A stretch of 64,000 nucleotides of DNA from Anabaena sp. WA102 (GCF_001277295.1 NZ_CP011456.1:3848001-3912000); one strand, 5' to 3'; counted from the stretch's first letter, positions 51,623-61,096 are shown. The notes: a model not told the origin generated them from the sequence alone. A program made the numbers and translations.

Positions 51623-51848
51623 GTTGTGGAAGCCAACAGATCAGCTATTTTTAAATTAAGTTGACACCATTGAAACCCCTACACCTACAGGTTTTTTGTA
51701 ATCTTACAAAGTCTATTTCCTAACCTTGTTTAGTATAATTCTGTTCCATTATTGTGGTTATTATGATAATATTGCGTATATGCTGCGTAAATTCTCTGTT
51801 TTAAATTAAGATTAAAGCATCAAATTCTGGCAAATATATAATATTATT

Positions 51849-54416
51849 ATGCGAGATCGGATATTAAGTATTTTATTGCTCACCTTATCTCTAACTACCA
51901 CACCCCAGCTTGTATTTGCTCAAAATAGTGTCCAACAGCTATTTAAACAAGGTGAAACAGCCGAATCTGTGGGTGACAATTCCCAAGCGGAGACGATTTG
52001 GCGTAAGGTTTTACAGGTTGAACCCAATAATGGCAAAGCTTATAACAATTTGGGTAATGCTTTACGACGACAGGGAAAACTACCAGAGGCTTTAGCAGCA
52101 CACCAAAAAGCCCTACAACTCAATCCTAATGATGCAGAAGCCTATGTTGGTATAGGTAATGTCCTAAATGCTCAAGGTAAACAAGAAGAGGCTTTAGCGT
52201 TTTATAAAAAGGCTATCCAACTTAATCCTAAATTAGCTATTGCTTACTACAATCTTGGCATTGCCCTGTATGACCAGAATAAATTAGATGTGGCTGTTGC
52301 TGCTTTTCAAAAAGCTATACAACTTAATCCTAAATTAGCTATTGCTTACTACAATCTTGGCATTGCCCTGTATGACCAGAATAAATTAGATGGGGCTGTT
52401 GCTGCTTACCAAAAAGCTATACAACTTAATCCTAAATTAGCTATTGCTTACTACAATCTTGGCATTGCCCTGTATGACCAGAATAAATTAGATGGGGCTG
52501 TTGCTGCTTACCAAAAAGCTATTGAATTTGACCCCAAAGATGCTACTGCTTACTACAATCTTGGCTATGTATTGTATGAGCAGAAGAAATTAGATGAGGC
52601 CGTTACTGCTTTCCAAAAAGCTATTGAACTTGATCCTAAATTAGCTATTGCTTACTACAAGCTTGGCATTGCTCTGAGTGACCAGAAGAAATTAGATGCG
52701 GCTGTTGTTGCTTTCCAAAAAGCTATTGAATTTGATTCCAAATATATTAGTGCTTACAATGGTCTTGGCATTGCTCTGAGTGACCAGAAGAAATTAGATG
52801 CGGCTGTTGCTGCTTTCCAAAAAGCTATTGAATTTGACCCTAAATATGTTATTGCTTACTACAATCTTGGCATTGCCCTGTATGACCAGAAGAAATTAGA
52901 TGCGGCTGTTGTTGCTTTCCAAAAAGCTATTGAATTTGATTCTAAATATGTTAGTGCTTACAATGGTCTTGGTAATGCACTTTATGTCCAGAAGAAATTA
53001 GATCCGGCTGTTACTGCTTTCCAAAAAGCTATTGAACTTGACCCTAAATTAGCTATTGCTTACTACAATCTTGGTAATGCCCTAAGTGACCAGAAGAAAT
53101 TAGATACGGCTGTTGCTGCTTTCCAAAAAGCTATTGAACTTGATCCTAAATATGTTAGTGCTTACAAAGGTCTTGGTAATGCTCTGAGTGACCAGAAGAA
53201 ATTAGATGCGGCTGTTGCTGCTTTCCAAAAAGCTATTGAAATTGACCCTAAATATGTTAGTGCTTACAATGATCTTGGCATTGCTCTGAGTGACCAGAAG
53301 AAATTAGATGCGGCTGTTGCTGCTTTCCAAAAAGCTATTGAACTTGACCCTAAATTAGCTATTGCTTACAATGGTCTTGGCAATGCCCTGAGTGACCAGA
53401 AGAAATTAGAAGAGGCTGTTGCTGCTTACCAAAAAGCTATTGAACTTGACCCTGAATACGCTAATGCCAACTACAATCTTGGCATTGCCCTGAGTGACCA
53501 GAATAAATTAAATGCGGCTGTTGCTGCTTTCCAAAAAGCTCTATCATTACCAGAAGATACTTCGGTAACGCCAACAACTGCCCATACTCTTGCAAATAAT
53601 GGTTTAGGTTTAGTATTGCAAGACCAAGGTGAGTTGAAAGAAGCCATAAAATATTTTGACAAGTCAGAAAAACTCGACCGCGATTATATATATGCCCGTA
53701 ACAACAATACAGAAGCACGTCGCTTATGGATTGAAAAAACAAATAATCTTGCCAGTGTAGATGATGATAGGCAATGGTTGCCCAAAAATGACCCAAATCT
53801 ATCTGTTAAGCGTTCTGTGGTACGCATCACTGCCAAGTTTTCTACCATGCAGCGTCAGGGAATTGAGATTGGTACTGGTGTAGTTATCCAGCGAGATGCT
53901 AACCGGATATTAATCCTCACTAATCGTCATGTGATTTTTGATGGCAATGAACAGGGTGAAAATATTCAAGTGGAATTTTTCAGTTCACCACCATCAGACC
54001 GCGTGCGAATGCGACGAAATGCCAAACTATTCAAAACGACTTCTACAGAGGATGAACTTGATTTAGCTATTTTAGAAGTTACCGATAAACTGCCAGAAGA
54101 TATCCAACCTTTATCAATTTCTAGTACCCTGACCCCCGCAATGCCTATTCAAATTATCGGTAATGATGCCCAAACAGGTGAAGATAAATCATGGACTGTA
54201 AAATCAGGAAAAATCAGTTATCAGAACCAACAATTAAAAATATCTGAAGCCGCACTCAGACCTGGTTACTCTGGCAGTCCTGTGATAAACTCAGAAAATC
54301 GCATTATAGGCATAGTTTATGCCCAAAAATCAGGTAAAAAGCAAGATTTTGCCTATCCTATATCTGTAGTTAAAAAACAACTATCCATTTGGAAAATTAA
54401 TTTAGCCAAACAATGA
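51849..54416 (+). CDS. Secreted TPR-repeat protein with C-terminal trypsin-like protease domain
   Basis: An 855-residue protein: signal peptide (MRDRILSILLLTLSLTTTPQLVFAQ), about 17 tetratricopeptide repeats (residues 30-600) and a trypsin-like domain (about 650-850). The catalytic triad is visible: H in ILTNRHVIFDG, D in EDELDLAILEV, S in RPGYSGSPVINS. The TPR units are 34 residues and their DNA is a tandem 102-bp array, with three units almost identical at about 52230-52535, so copy number may change by slippage. Likely periplasmic or exported, using TPRs for protein binding. Forms an operon with two unknown genes 3 bp apart. Homology to Deg-type proteases is in the catalytic domain only; no PDZ. 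Confidence 0.88.
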   Translation: MRDRILSILLLTLSLTTTPQLVFAQNSVQQLFKQGETAESVGDNSQAETIWRKVLQVEPNNGKAYNNLGNALRRQGKLPEALAAHQKALQLNPNDAEAYVGIGNVLNAQGKQEEALAFYKKAIQLNPKLAIAYYNLGIALYDQNKLDVAVAAFQKAIQLNPKLAIAYYNLGIALYDQNKLDGAVAAYQKAIQLNPKLAIAYYNLGIALYDQNKLDGAVAAYQKAIEFDPKDATAYYNLGYVLYEQKKLDEAVTAFQKAIELDPKLAIAYYKLGIALSDQKKLDAAVVAFQKAIEFDSKYISAYNGLGIALSDQKKLDAAVAAFQKAIEFDPKYVIAYYNLGIALYDQKKLDAAVVAFQKAIEFDSKYVSAYNGLGNALYVQKKLDPAVTAFQKAIELDPKLAIAYYNLGNALSDQKKLDTAVAAFQKAIELDPKYVSAYKGLGNALSDQKKLDAAVAAFQKAIEIDPKYVSAYNDLGIALSDQKKLDAAVAAFQKAIELDPKLAIAYNGLGNALSDQKKLEEAVAAYQKAIELDPEYANANYNLGIALSDQNKLNAAVAAFQKALSLPEDTSVTPTTAHTLANNGLGLVLQDQGELKEAIKYFDKSEKLDRDYIYARNNNTEARRLWIEKTNNLASVDDDRQWLPKNDPNLSVKRSVVRITAKFSTMQRQGIEIGTGVVIQRDANRILILTNRHVIFDGNEQGENIQVEFFSSPPSDRVRMRRNAKLFKTTSTEDELDLAILEVTDKLPEDIQPLSISSTLTPAMPIQIIGNDAQTGEDKSWTVKSGKISYQNQQLKISEAALRPGYSGSPVINSENRIIGIVYAQKSGKKQDFAYPISVVKKQLSIWKINLAKQ

Positions 54417-54419
54417 GTT

Positions 54420-55160
54420 ATGAATTATAAAATTCTGCTTGCCAGCCTATTAATTCTCAGCATTAATCCTCTATCTGCTGTTGCCTATTGTCCAAAAGGA
54501 AATCCCAGTTCTACAGATTATATCCGCCGCCAACCACCCAACCGTTGTGAAGGTGTCAAACTTGAACCGATAAGCGGTAATAGCTTGAGTTTAATTTCCA
54601 TTGCTACCCGCAATATTGCCAATTATGAGAAAACCCTAACCTTACTAGTTCCCCGCATCAAGAATGGTAAAAATCCTCAAGTGATAGTCAAATCATTAGA
54701 TGATAGTTATCACTATCAATTAGATGATTTACTATTATCTAACAATGGTGCAAATTTTGGCTTTAGCTGGGATACTTACGTTCTCAGACAAGCTAAGATA
54801 CCTGCAAATAAACTTCGTGCTGTAGCATCCTATAGCCTGGGTTCTCAAAATGTCTATGTTCCCGTTACATTGGGAAAAACTTCTGGTAAATATGAATTTG
54901 TTTTTTATTCTCAAGATCGAGTCGAATTTACCAGCGTAAAAATCGTCCCTCTCACAGATAAAAAAGATCAAAAGCCTGTATATAGTACATCTCGCACTAC
55001 CCCCAATAGTGGTGAAATTAGTTTTATATGGGATGGAAGTAAAGCTCCTACGGGACGCTATAAGTTACATTATATTGCTTTTATTGACCGAATTAATGAA
55101 CCCAGCGATCGCATTGAAAAGGAAATTGTATTTGAACATAACCCAACTTGGTTAAAATAA
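54420..55160 (+). CDS. Secreted protein of unknown function, TPR-protease operon
   Basis: A 246-residue protein with a signal peptide (MNYKILLASLLILSINPLSAVAYC) and two cysteines near the mature N-terminus (CPKG...RCEG) that could form a disulfide. The rest is beta-rich, with repeated hydrophobic strands (SLSLISIATRNIANYEKTLTLLVPRI, KYEFVFYSQDRVEFTSVKIV) and a C-terminal Ig-like segment (SGEISFIWDGSKAPTGRYKLHYIAF). Family not recognised. It starts 3 bp after the TPR-protease stop and ends 3 bp before the next gene, so the three act as one unit. Confidence 0.75.
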   Translation: MNYKILLASLLILSINPLSAVAYCPKGNPSSTDYIRRQPPNRCEGVKLEPISGNSLSLISIATRNIANYEKTLTLLVPRIKNGKNPQVIVKSLDDSYHYQLDDLLLSNNGANFGFSWDTYVLRQAKIPANKLRAVASYSLGSQNVYVPVTLGKTSGKYEFVFYSQDRVEFTSVKIVPLTDKKDQKPVYSTSRTTPNSGEISFIWDGSKAPTGRYKLHYIAFIDRINEPSDRIEKEIVFEHNPTWLK

Positions 55161-55163
55161 ATC

Positions 55164-56420
55164 ATGGGATATCGGCAAAAAGACAGACAGAAATCTTCTC
55201 ACAATTCCAGATTTAGTAAGATTAAGAACTTTATTATTACTAAGTCTGGTTTAATTCGGACAAAATTTAATAATATTAATCATAATTTTCTCCAGCAATT
55301 GCCAAATCTAAAACAATATCTAATCCAGCAAAAATCATCTTTCTTGGTGATAATATTGCTTGTGGTTTTATGTATTATTACTATTGCGGCTATTGTCCCT
55401 GGAAGTCATATATTTGAAGGTAATCTTATTTTTAAAGAAATGAGTTTTACTTATGATGATAATCAACCTAAACTTTTTATCGGCAATATTAAAAATATTA
55501 AAGAACTAGAAACCGAAGGTAAGCAAAAATTAACTTTTACTGGCAGTTTTCAAAGTGAATCTTTACCAGAAATTAATAAATTAAATTCCTTAGAAATCCA
55601 ACTTACAGAACGGGAAAGTAAAATAATTATTACTCCAGCCAATTCTAATATAGAAAGCGAAATTAATCTCAAGGAATTACGACTACAACCACAAACAAGA
55701 ATAGCTAGACTAAATTATGATTTTTATCGTCAACAATTAGCTTTTTCTCTGCTTCCCAATTCTCAAAATAATCCCAATCCCTTAGAAATATATTTAGGTG
55801 AACAGCCTATCAAAGTTATTATAGAAGGCTATAAAATCCCTAGTTTAAAATTACCAAAATCACAAGATGATCAAGCACAATTAGAGTTTATTGTCAACCC
55901 CAATAATAAAGAATTTACCTTTAAAATTCAAGAAAATACTGATATTTATCTTACTCTATCAAAACCGCCAAAATATGAATCAGAACAATGGTTTAGAGGC
56001 AAAATAAAAACTAAAGATGTCACATTTACTCACGTAGATAAAAATGGTGGCAACCTGAGAGATGATTTAGAAATATCTACCATTGTCGAAGGTAAAATTC
56101 GCATGGCAGAACAGGATAGAGAAATTAAAGAAAATCAGTTTCTGATGGGAGAAGACACTAATAAACCGTTAAATATTCAACTTATCCGCAATCTGCAAAT
56201 AATATCTGATAAAAAAGGTATAGAAGCACGTTTTTCTGGTAAAACCAAACAAATTCAAATTGGACTAGATCAAGATTTTCCTGTTTCTAGTATCCAAGGT
56301 AGTTGGTTAGATGGGGTGCTACCTCGTGATGCCATTATTGCCCTATTTTCCTTTGGCGCTGCTACAGTTGCCAATCTTCTTTCTTGGTTATTTAGTAACA
56401 CCAATTCCCGCAATCCATAA
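55164..56420 (+). CDS. Membrane-anchored protein of unknown function, TPR-protease operon
   Basis: A 418-residue protein with a basic cytoplasmic N-terminus (about 1-68), a membrane helix (FLVIILLVVLCIITIAAIVPG, about 69-90), a long beta-rich outer domain (about 95-390) and a second hydrophobic helix near the C-terminus (DAIIALFSFGAATVANLLSWLF). No family was recognised. It could be the membrane platform for the two secreted partners. The 3' end is convergent with tsaE, 62 bp away. Confidence 0.72.
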   Translation: MGYRQKDRQKSSHNSRFSKIKNFIITKSGLIRTKFNNINHNFLQQLPNLKQYLIQQKSSFLVIILLVVLCIITIAAIVPGSHIFEGNLIFKEMSFTYDDNQPKLFIGNIKNIKELETEGKQKLTFTGSFQSESLPEINKLNSLEIQLTERESKIIITPANSNIESEINLKELRLQPQTRIARLNYDFYRQQLAFSLLPNSQNNPNPLEIYLGEQPIKVIIEGYKIPSLKLPKSQDDQAQLEFIVNPNNKEFTFKIQENTDIYLTLSKPPKYESEQWFRGKIKTKDVTFTHVDKNGGNLRDDLEISTIVEGKIRMAEQDREIKENQFLMGEDTNKPLNIQLIRNLQIISDKKGIEARFSGKTKQIQIGLDQDFPVSSIQGSWLDGVLPRDAIIALFSFGAATVANLLSWLFSNTNSRNP

Positions 56421-56482
56421 TATTTGTTTAACAGGAGAATGTTTAATTATATCAAGTCCGTTGTTCGTACCTCAAAATTAAA

Positions 56483-56911
56483 TTAATTTACAGCAATAAT
56501 TTCGGCTTGACGGCTGCCATTTTCACCATAGTTTAAACATACCTTTAAGTAACTATCTGGTAGATATGGCATTCGTTCAGCCCATTCAATGGCGACAATT
56601 CCCGGTGTTACTTCTATGCCTTCCCAGTAACTTTCTAGATTCAAGCCTGTCACTTCTTGAGGTTCTAGACGGTATAAATCCAAGTGATAAAGGGGAATGC
56701 GCCCTTCTGGGTACTCATTAATCAAAGTAAAAGTAGGACTAACAATAGAGTCAATTATTCCCAAACCTTTACCAATCCCTTGGACTAAGGTAGTTTTACC
56801 AGCACCTAAATCACCTTCTAGCAAAATCACACTTCCAGCAGTCAAAGTTTCTCCAAGGGTAATACCTAATTGCTGTGTTGCTTCTATATCTGGAAGGAAA
56901 ATTTTATTCAT
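56483..56911 (-). CDS. tsaE: tRNA t6A biosynthesis ATPase TsaE
   Basis: A 142-residue P-loop ATPase: Walker A LEGDLGAGKTTLVQGIGKGLG near residues 32-52, then SPTFTLINEYPEGRIPLYHLDLYRLE with the TsaE signature, and AIEWAERM. It partners TsaB/TsaD to put threonylcarbamoyl on A37 of ANN-decoding tRNAs. Size is normal. Its upstream region is a heptamer array. Confidence 0.92.
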   Translation of the reverse strand: MNKIFLPDIEATQQLGITLGETLTAGSVILLEGDLGAGKTTLVQGIGKGLGIIDSIVSPTFTLINEYPEGRIPLYHLDLYRLEPQEVTGLNLESYWEGIEVTPGIVAIEWAERMPYLPDSYLKVCLNYGENGSRQAEIIAVN

Positions 56912-56953
56912 TGGTAATTGGTAATTGGTAATTGGTAATTGGTAATTGGTAAT
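56912..56953. repeat. TTGGTAA heptamer tandem array
   Basis: Six uninterrupted GGTAATT units directly before the tsaE start codon on the minus strand, so the tsaE leader is made of ATTACCA heptamers. Same family as 33566-33622. Confidence 0.85.
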
Positions 56954-56954
56954 G

Positions 56955-57121
56955 TCTAAGAGGGTGTTTGAAAAGTTTTGAATGTATAGACTGACCCCTC
57001 TCCAAACCTCTCCCCTGCAAGGGGAGAGGCTTTAAAACCCCCATTCCCTTGCAGGGAAGGGGGGTAGGGGGGTTAGGTTTTTGGAGATTACTGGTTTGAT
57101 ATAATACTTTTTAAACAACCT
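56955..57121. mobile_element. About 167-bp element with AGAGGKTGTTT ends, copy 2, at the Uma2 stop codon
   Basis: The left end AGAGGGTGTTTGAAAAGT and the complement of the right end, AGAGGTTGTTTAAAAAGT, are 18-bp inverted repeats with two mismatches. The centre holds CTCTCCCCTGCAAGGGGAGAG. On the minus strand the Uma2 gene ends GCT-TAG where TAG runs into the element end, so the element borders or supplies part of the stop codon. Related to 51416-51576. Confidence 0.68.
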
Positions 57122-57922
57122 CTAAGCATTATCCAGTGTATCGGGATTAACGCCTAAATCACGCAACAGTTGTCCTAGTTGTTCAACTTTTCTTTTTGCT
57201 TCTATTGTTTCTTGTTCAGCAAGAATAACTCTTTCATTAGCCGCAGCCGCTTCTTCTGTTGGTTCAGGAATTAATTCTCCTGTTAGTGTGAACCACCTTA
57301 ACCATGACTTGGGAATATCTCGAAATGTCCCTTGCCATAATCCCAAACTTAAACCTAATTCTGGCATTGGTAAGCGTCCTTCAATCATATTCATAGGTTC
57401 ATAATGACCACCTACTAACTGAAATGCGCGGACTTCATTGGTGTAGCGGCTAAAAACAATATAGTAAGGAATTCTTAAAATCCGTTCATAAACTTCCCAT
57501 TTTGTGGGAGGTTTACCTATCTTACTTTCCCTATTACCTAAATCTTCATCTTCTGTACCAGGAGATAATAATTCTACAACTACAAAAGGGTTTGCTGGTT
57601 CTTGCCAAGTGACATAACTTAAACGTAAATCTTGACCATTATATAATTTTGGGACTCCTACTACACCAAACCAATCTGGGCGTTTATACCATAAAGGATT
57701 TTGCAGATCATAATAAAGATTCAGATCAGCCGCACTATAAACAATTTCTGGATTCCAGTTTATGGGTTGAAATGTTAAATATAAAAGTAAAGGTTGTAAA
57801 AAATGAAAGTCGTCTGGCAAGCCTTTTTCCTCTGGGTTCTCGCTAGGTAAATCATACATTGTCGGTAAAGTTTCCCAAGGGGGAAGGGGTGGTTCAGTTT
57901 GAGAAATGATCGAAGAAGTCAT
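57122..57922 (-). CDS. Uma2-family (DUF820) putative restriction-endonuclease-fold protein
   Basis: A 266-residue protein with start at ATG 57922 (MTSSIISQTEPPLPP); the longer frame upstream runs into repeat DNA. Core motifs DLNLYYD...RPDWFGVVG, PFVVVELLSPGTEDEDLG and KWEVYERILRIPYYIVF give the PD-(D/E)XK pattern (D...ExxS). A coiled-coil tail (EEAAAANERVILAEQETIEAKRKVEQL) ends DTLDNA. These proteins are extremely numerous in cyanobacteria and have no proven role. The last codon meets a miniature element. Confidence 0.85.
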   Translation of the reverse strand: MTSSIISQTEPPLPPWETLPTMYDLPSENPEEKGLPDDFHFLQPLLLYLTFQPINWNPEIVYSAADLNLYYDLQNPLWYKRPDWFGVVGVPKLYNGQDLRLSYVTWQEPANPFVVVELLSPGTEDEDLGNRESKIGKPPTKWEVYERILRIPYYIVFSRYTNEVRAFQLVGGHYEPMNMIEGRLPMPELGLSLGLWQGTFRDIPKSWLRWFTLTGELIPEPTEEAAAANERVILAEQETIEAKRKVEQLGQLLRDLGVNPDTLDNA

Positions 57923-57978
57923 AAATATTTTAGGTTGGTAATTGGTAATGGGGAAATATATTTCCCCGTCCCCAGTTT

Positions 57979-59352
57979 TTACTTCCCGTGATGCGCTCCA
58001 CTGTACCATTTTAATAAGACTTTGGCTAGTTTTTGGGGGTCATGGCGAACAGCACCATATTCATCTTCAAATAAAATATTAGCAGGAACTATTCGCCGTC
58101 CTAATTGGGTGACAGATTCTCGGTCTAAAAAGACTGGATGGGCATTTTGTTGGGCATAACGGATAAGTGCTTGGGCTGAGGGTGTTTTTTTATGAACTAA
58201 TACGGCATCGAATAACCTTCTACTGCCACAAGCGTCATCTATGGCTTGAATATGTTCAGCAACGCTATATCCATCAGTTTCTCCTGGTTGGGTCATGATA
58301 TTGCAGATATAAATGCGGGGTACATTGGTAGCGGCGATCGCATCGGCAATTTCTCCAACTAACAAATTAGGAATTAAGCTTGTATAAAGACTACCCGGAC
58401 CAATAATAATGTAATCAGCTTCTTGAATGGCTTTAATTGCCGCGGGAACTGCCGGTGGATTTTCAGGAATACAACCAATTTTGACAATTTTTCCCGCAGC
58501 TTTGGGAATATTCGACTCACCCTCAATGCGGCGGCCATCTGCCAATTCTGCCCAGAGACGGACATCACTGAGGGTAGCAGGTAAAACTTGTCCTCTCACC
58601 GCCAATACTTTAGAACTAGCAGCGATCGCTTGGACTAAATCTCCAGTAATATCAGTCATGGCAGTTAAAAACAAATTACCAAAACTGTGACCTGTTAAAC
58701 CATCTCCCGCCCGAAAGCGATATTGAAATAATTCCGTCAGTAATTTTTCTTCATCTGCTAACGCCGCCAAACAATTGCGGATATCACCCGGTGGTAAAAC
58801 GCCAAATTCTTCGCGCAGTCTCCCAGAAGAACCGCCATCATCTGCTACGGTGACAATAGCAGTAATATTAGCACTATAAGTTTTTAAGCCTCTGAGTAAA
58901 GTTGAAAGTCCAGTCCCACCACCAATAACCACAATTTTCGGACCCCGGTATAAACGACGATGTGCCAATAGGACATCTATCAACTCCTCTTCATCACCAA
59001 TAGGTCTGAGAACTTCCGTAATTGAACCAACAGTGCGAGATTGTCCCCACAGCACCAACAGCACACCAGATACCAGGAGTACCGGACCGCTGATATAGTT
59101 GGGTAAAATGTCAGCCAGGAAACCCAAAAGACCTTTCAGCAATTCCAGTATCCAAAAAATCGGGGTTAATTTTACCCAAATAGCCAACCCCAAACTGGCT
59201 AAGAAAACACCCCCAATACTGATAAGTAACCAGCGTTTCACAGCTAATCCAGGAGACAACCATTTGCACCATTGGTTAACCCGATAGGAAGTGCGACCTT
59301 GGGACTGTAGCTGTAGCGAATTAATGGCTTGTTTCAGAAAACCGATAAACAT
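57979..59352 (-). CDS. yvcK: Gluconeogenesis factor YvcK/CofD-like protein with membrane anchor
   Basis: A 457-residue protein from ATG 59352 (MFIGFLKQAIN); the first eight codons of the longer frame are not supported. Two N-terminal membrane spans (about 40-65 and 85-105) are followed by the UDP-sugar-binding domain: VIGGGTGLSTLLRGLK, TVADDGGSSGRLREEFG, PPGDIRNCLAALA, GHSFGNLFLTAMT. YvcK controls carbon flow and cell shape in bacteria. The membrane extension is typical of cyanobacterial members. Confidence 0.9.
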   Translation of the reverse strand: MFIGFLKQAINSLQLQSQGRTSYRVNQWCKWLSPGLAVKRWLLISIGGVFLASLGLAIWVKLTPIFWILELLKGLLGFLADILPNYISGPVLLVSGVLLVLWGQSRTVGSITEVLRPIGDEEELIDVLLAHRRLYRGPKIVVIGGGTGLSTLLRGLKTYSANITAIVTVADDGGSSGRLREEFGVLPPGDIRNCLAALADEEKLLTELFQYRFRAGDGLTGHSFGNLFLTAMTDITGDLVQAIAASSKVLAVRGQVLPATLSDVRLWAELADGRRIEGESNIPKAAGKIVKIGCIPENPPAVPAAIKAIQEADYIIIGPGSLYTSLIPNLLVGEIADAIAATNVPRIYICNIMTQPGETDGYSVAEHIQAIDDACGSRRLFDAVLVHKKTPSAQALIRYAQQNAHPVFLDRESVTQLGRRIVPANILFEDEYGAVRHDPQKLAKVLLKWYSGAHHGK

Positions 59353-59461
59353 ACCTAATAGGGAAAGTTGGTACAAACAATATTTAACAAAAAATTTACA
59401 TCACCTGGTTTCCACACTAAGGGAAAACCATCACATTTATTCAATCCTTCATCATCACCGA

Positions 59462-59485
59462 GTAGGGGCGCAGGGCCTGCGCCCA
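59462..59485. repeat. GGGCGCAGG / CCTGCGCCC hairpin repeat
   Basis: GGGGCGCAGGGCCTGCGCCC palindrome upstream of ruvC. Same family as 49004-49028. Confidence 0.65.
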
Positions 59486-59543
59486 GTTAGGAGTCAGAAG
59501 AAGGAAATACCAATCACCAATTACCCCAGTTATCAAGAATTTT

Positions 59544-60035
59544 ATGAAAAAGCGAATTTTAGGAATAGATCCAGGACTAGCAACTGTGGGATTTGGGGCA
59601 ATTGATTGGCAGCAAAGTCAAACAAAAGAACAACAGACAACGGTACAGATGGTTGATTTTGGCGTAATTCGCACCAGTGCCGATATGGAAATGAGTCAAC
59701 GACTATGCACATTATTTGACGATTTACACACCGTCATGGAGGATTTACAGCCGGATTTAGTAGCCATTGAAAAATTATTCTTTTATCGTATGGCAAATAC
59801 CATTGTTGTGGCACAAGCTAGGGGTGTACTGATGTTAGTTTTAGGACAGCGTAAACTCCCTTATGTGGAATTTGCACCTCCCCAAATTAAGCAAGCTTTA
59901 ACGAATTATGGTAAAGCAGATAAGTCAGAAGTGCAAGAGGCTGTGATGCGGGAACTGGATTTAGATGAAATTCCTCGACCTGATGATGCGGCAGATGCTT
60001 TAGCGGTAGCATTAACGGCTTCGTTTCAGTTGTGA
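59544..60035 (+). CDS. ruvC: Holliday-junction resolvase RuvC
   Basis: A 163-residue endonuclease that cuts Holliday junctions during recombination. Catalytic acidic residues are visible: D9 in ILGIDPGLATVG, E76 in VAIEKLFF, and the Asp pair in RPDDAADALAVAL. Length is normal. ATG 59544; no other ruv gene nearby. Confidence 0.95.
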   Translation: MKKRILGIDPGLATVGFGAIDWQQSQTKEQQTTVQMVDFGVIRTSADMEMSQRLCTLFDDLHTVMEDLQPDLVAIEKLFFYRMANTIVVAQARGVLMLVLGQRKLPYVEFAPPQIKQALTNYGKADKSEVQEAVMRELDLDEIPRPDDAADALAVALTASFQL

Positions 60036-60168
60036 TTCGTATAAAAATAGAATAGTTAATTTAGTTTCCTCACAGGTACAAATAAAAGCCTTTGGTAAGG
60101 AACAATTATTTAGCGGTGTTAGCAAGATCTCAGCCCTGGCTGATCCGGGAAATGATGTAATTGAACTA

Positions 60169-60295
60169 AGTAGGTTGGCGTTGAAAATTGTCGTTATGGC
60201 AAGGCAAAAGGCACTCATGCAAGAGGCAAGAGGCAAGAGGGTTTGGGCGATTTTACGTTTCTTTACACAGTTTGGTTTTATTGTGTTCACCTACT
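60169..60295. mobile_element. AGTAGGT miniature element, copy D (127 bp, TA flanks, in frame)
   Basis: TA at 60167-60168 and 60296-60297. Element plus TA is 129 bp, 43 codons, and this orientation has no stop codon, so the RTX frame reads straight through it (SRLALKIVVMARQK...FIVFTYL). Confidence 0.83.
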
Positions 60296-60484
60296 TATCA
60301 GATAGTTTATCAATTACCACCGATATTGATGGCGGAAGTGGAGACGATATTATTTCTGGTGGCGCTGTTGGTGATATCCTCAAAGGTGGAGAGGGTAATG
60401 ATGTTTTAGATGGCAGAGCAGGTGATGATAATCTCACCGGAGAATCAGGAGACGATCGCCTATTTGGTGGAGATGGTGCAGATA

Positions 60485-60611
60485 AGTAGGTGAACACAAT
60501 AAAACCAATCTATGTAAAGAAAAGTAAAATCCCCCAAACCCTCTTCACTCTTGCCTTTTGCATGAGTGCCTCTTGCCTTGCCATAACGACGATTTTCAAT
60601 GCTAACCTACT
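60485..60611. mobile_element. AGTAGGT miniature element, copy E (127 bp, TA flanks)
   Basis: TA at 60483-60484 and 60612-60613, opposite orientation to copy D. It ends the RTX frame with TAG at its first codons. Without it the frame reads GADTLTGKEGND. Confidence 0.83.
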
Positions 60612-61063
60612 TACATTAACTGGTAAGGAGGGTAATGATCAGTTAGTAGGAGATGCTGGCAATGACAGTTTATTAGGTAATGAAGGTGATGATAATCTCC
60701 AAGGGAGAGCAGGTGATGACATCCTTTCTGGCGGTGATAATAACGATCAATTACAGCGATTTCCAATCATATAAGGTACATCTTAGCCCCCTCATCGCAA
60801 GCGATGAGGGGGTTGCTGCTTGGGGAGATTACGATAATAACGGTACATTAGATTTGTTATTATCTGGGGAAGCAAAAGTTACGCGATCATCACTTACTTT
60901 GGATGGAGTTAATGATTATGGCAGTATTCCTAATTCCGACAAAATCAACTTTAATACTAATGATAATTTCAGCGTAGAAACTTGGGTTAAAGCAGATCCA
61001 AACCAGCCTGATCAACAAAATAAGACTTATTTTGACAACCAGATCCTCGAAAAATGGAATGGG

Positions 61064-61096
61064 CTAGTACACTGCGGCGTAAGTGAATGAACCATT
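61064..61096. repeat. Dispersed repeat CTAGTACRCTGYGGCGTAAG..., copy 2
   Basis: Nearly identical to 25477-25509. It marks the point where the LamG-like reading frame is lost. Confidence 0.7.

Larger units (their letters stand above)
51320..51848. other. 529-bp gap made of two repeat families
   Basis: Holds the long palindromic repeat at 51416-51576 and the double palindrome at 51571-51622. The last 200 bp are AT-rich and should contain the promoter for the TPR-protease operon. The small frame at 51466 is repeat-derived. Confidence 0.55.
60050..61065 (+). pseudogene. RTX/calcium-binding repeat protein gene, decayed and split by repeats
   Basis: After ruvC an open frame without its own start reads ...FGKEQLFSGVSKISALADPGNDVIEL, then copy D of the miniature element, then SDSLSITTDIDGGSGDDIISGGAVGD... 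with GGxGxDxLxG calcium-binding nonapeptides. Copy E follows, then LTGKEGNDQLVGDAGNDSLLGNEGDDNLQG. Removing both elements restores one continuous RTX frame. A third insertion (a CCCCTCATCGCAAGCGATGAGG hairpin repeat at 60778-60812) precedes an FG-GAP unit (AAWGDYDNNGTLDLLLSG) and a LamG-like segment (LTLDGVNDYGSIPNS...VETWVKAD), which ends at the CTAGTAC repeat at 61064. The original was probably a large secreted, calcium-binding protein. Confidence 0.8.

Noticed and set aside
52230..53555. Possible non-coding tandem repeat or CRISPR-like array
   Set aside because: 102-bp units encode 34-residue TPRs in one continuous frame with no spacers.
60175..60489. Independent small gene starting at TTG 60175
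   Set aside because: The start lies inside a miniature element; the frame is the middle of the split RTX pseudogene.
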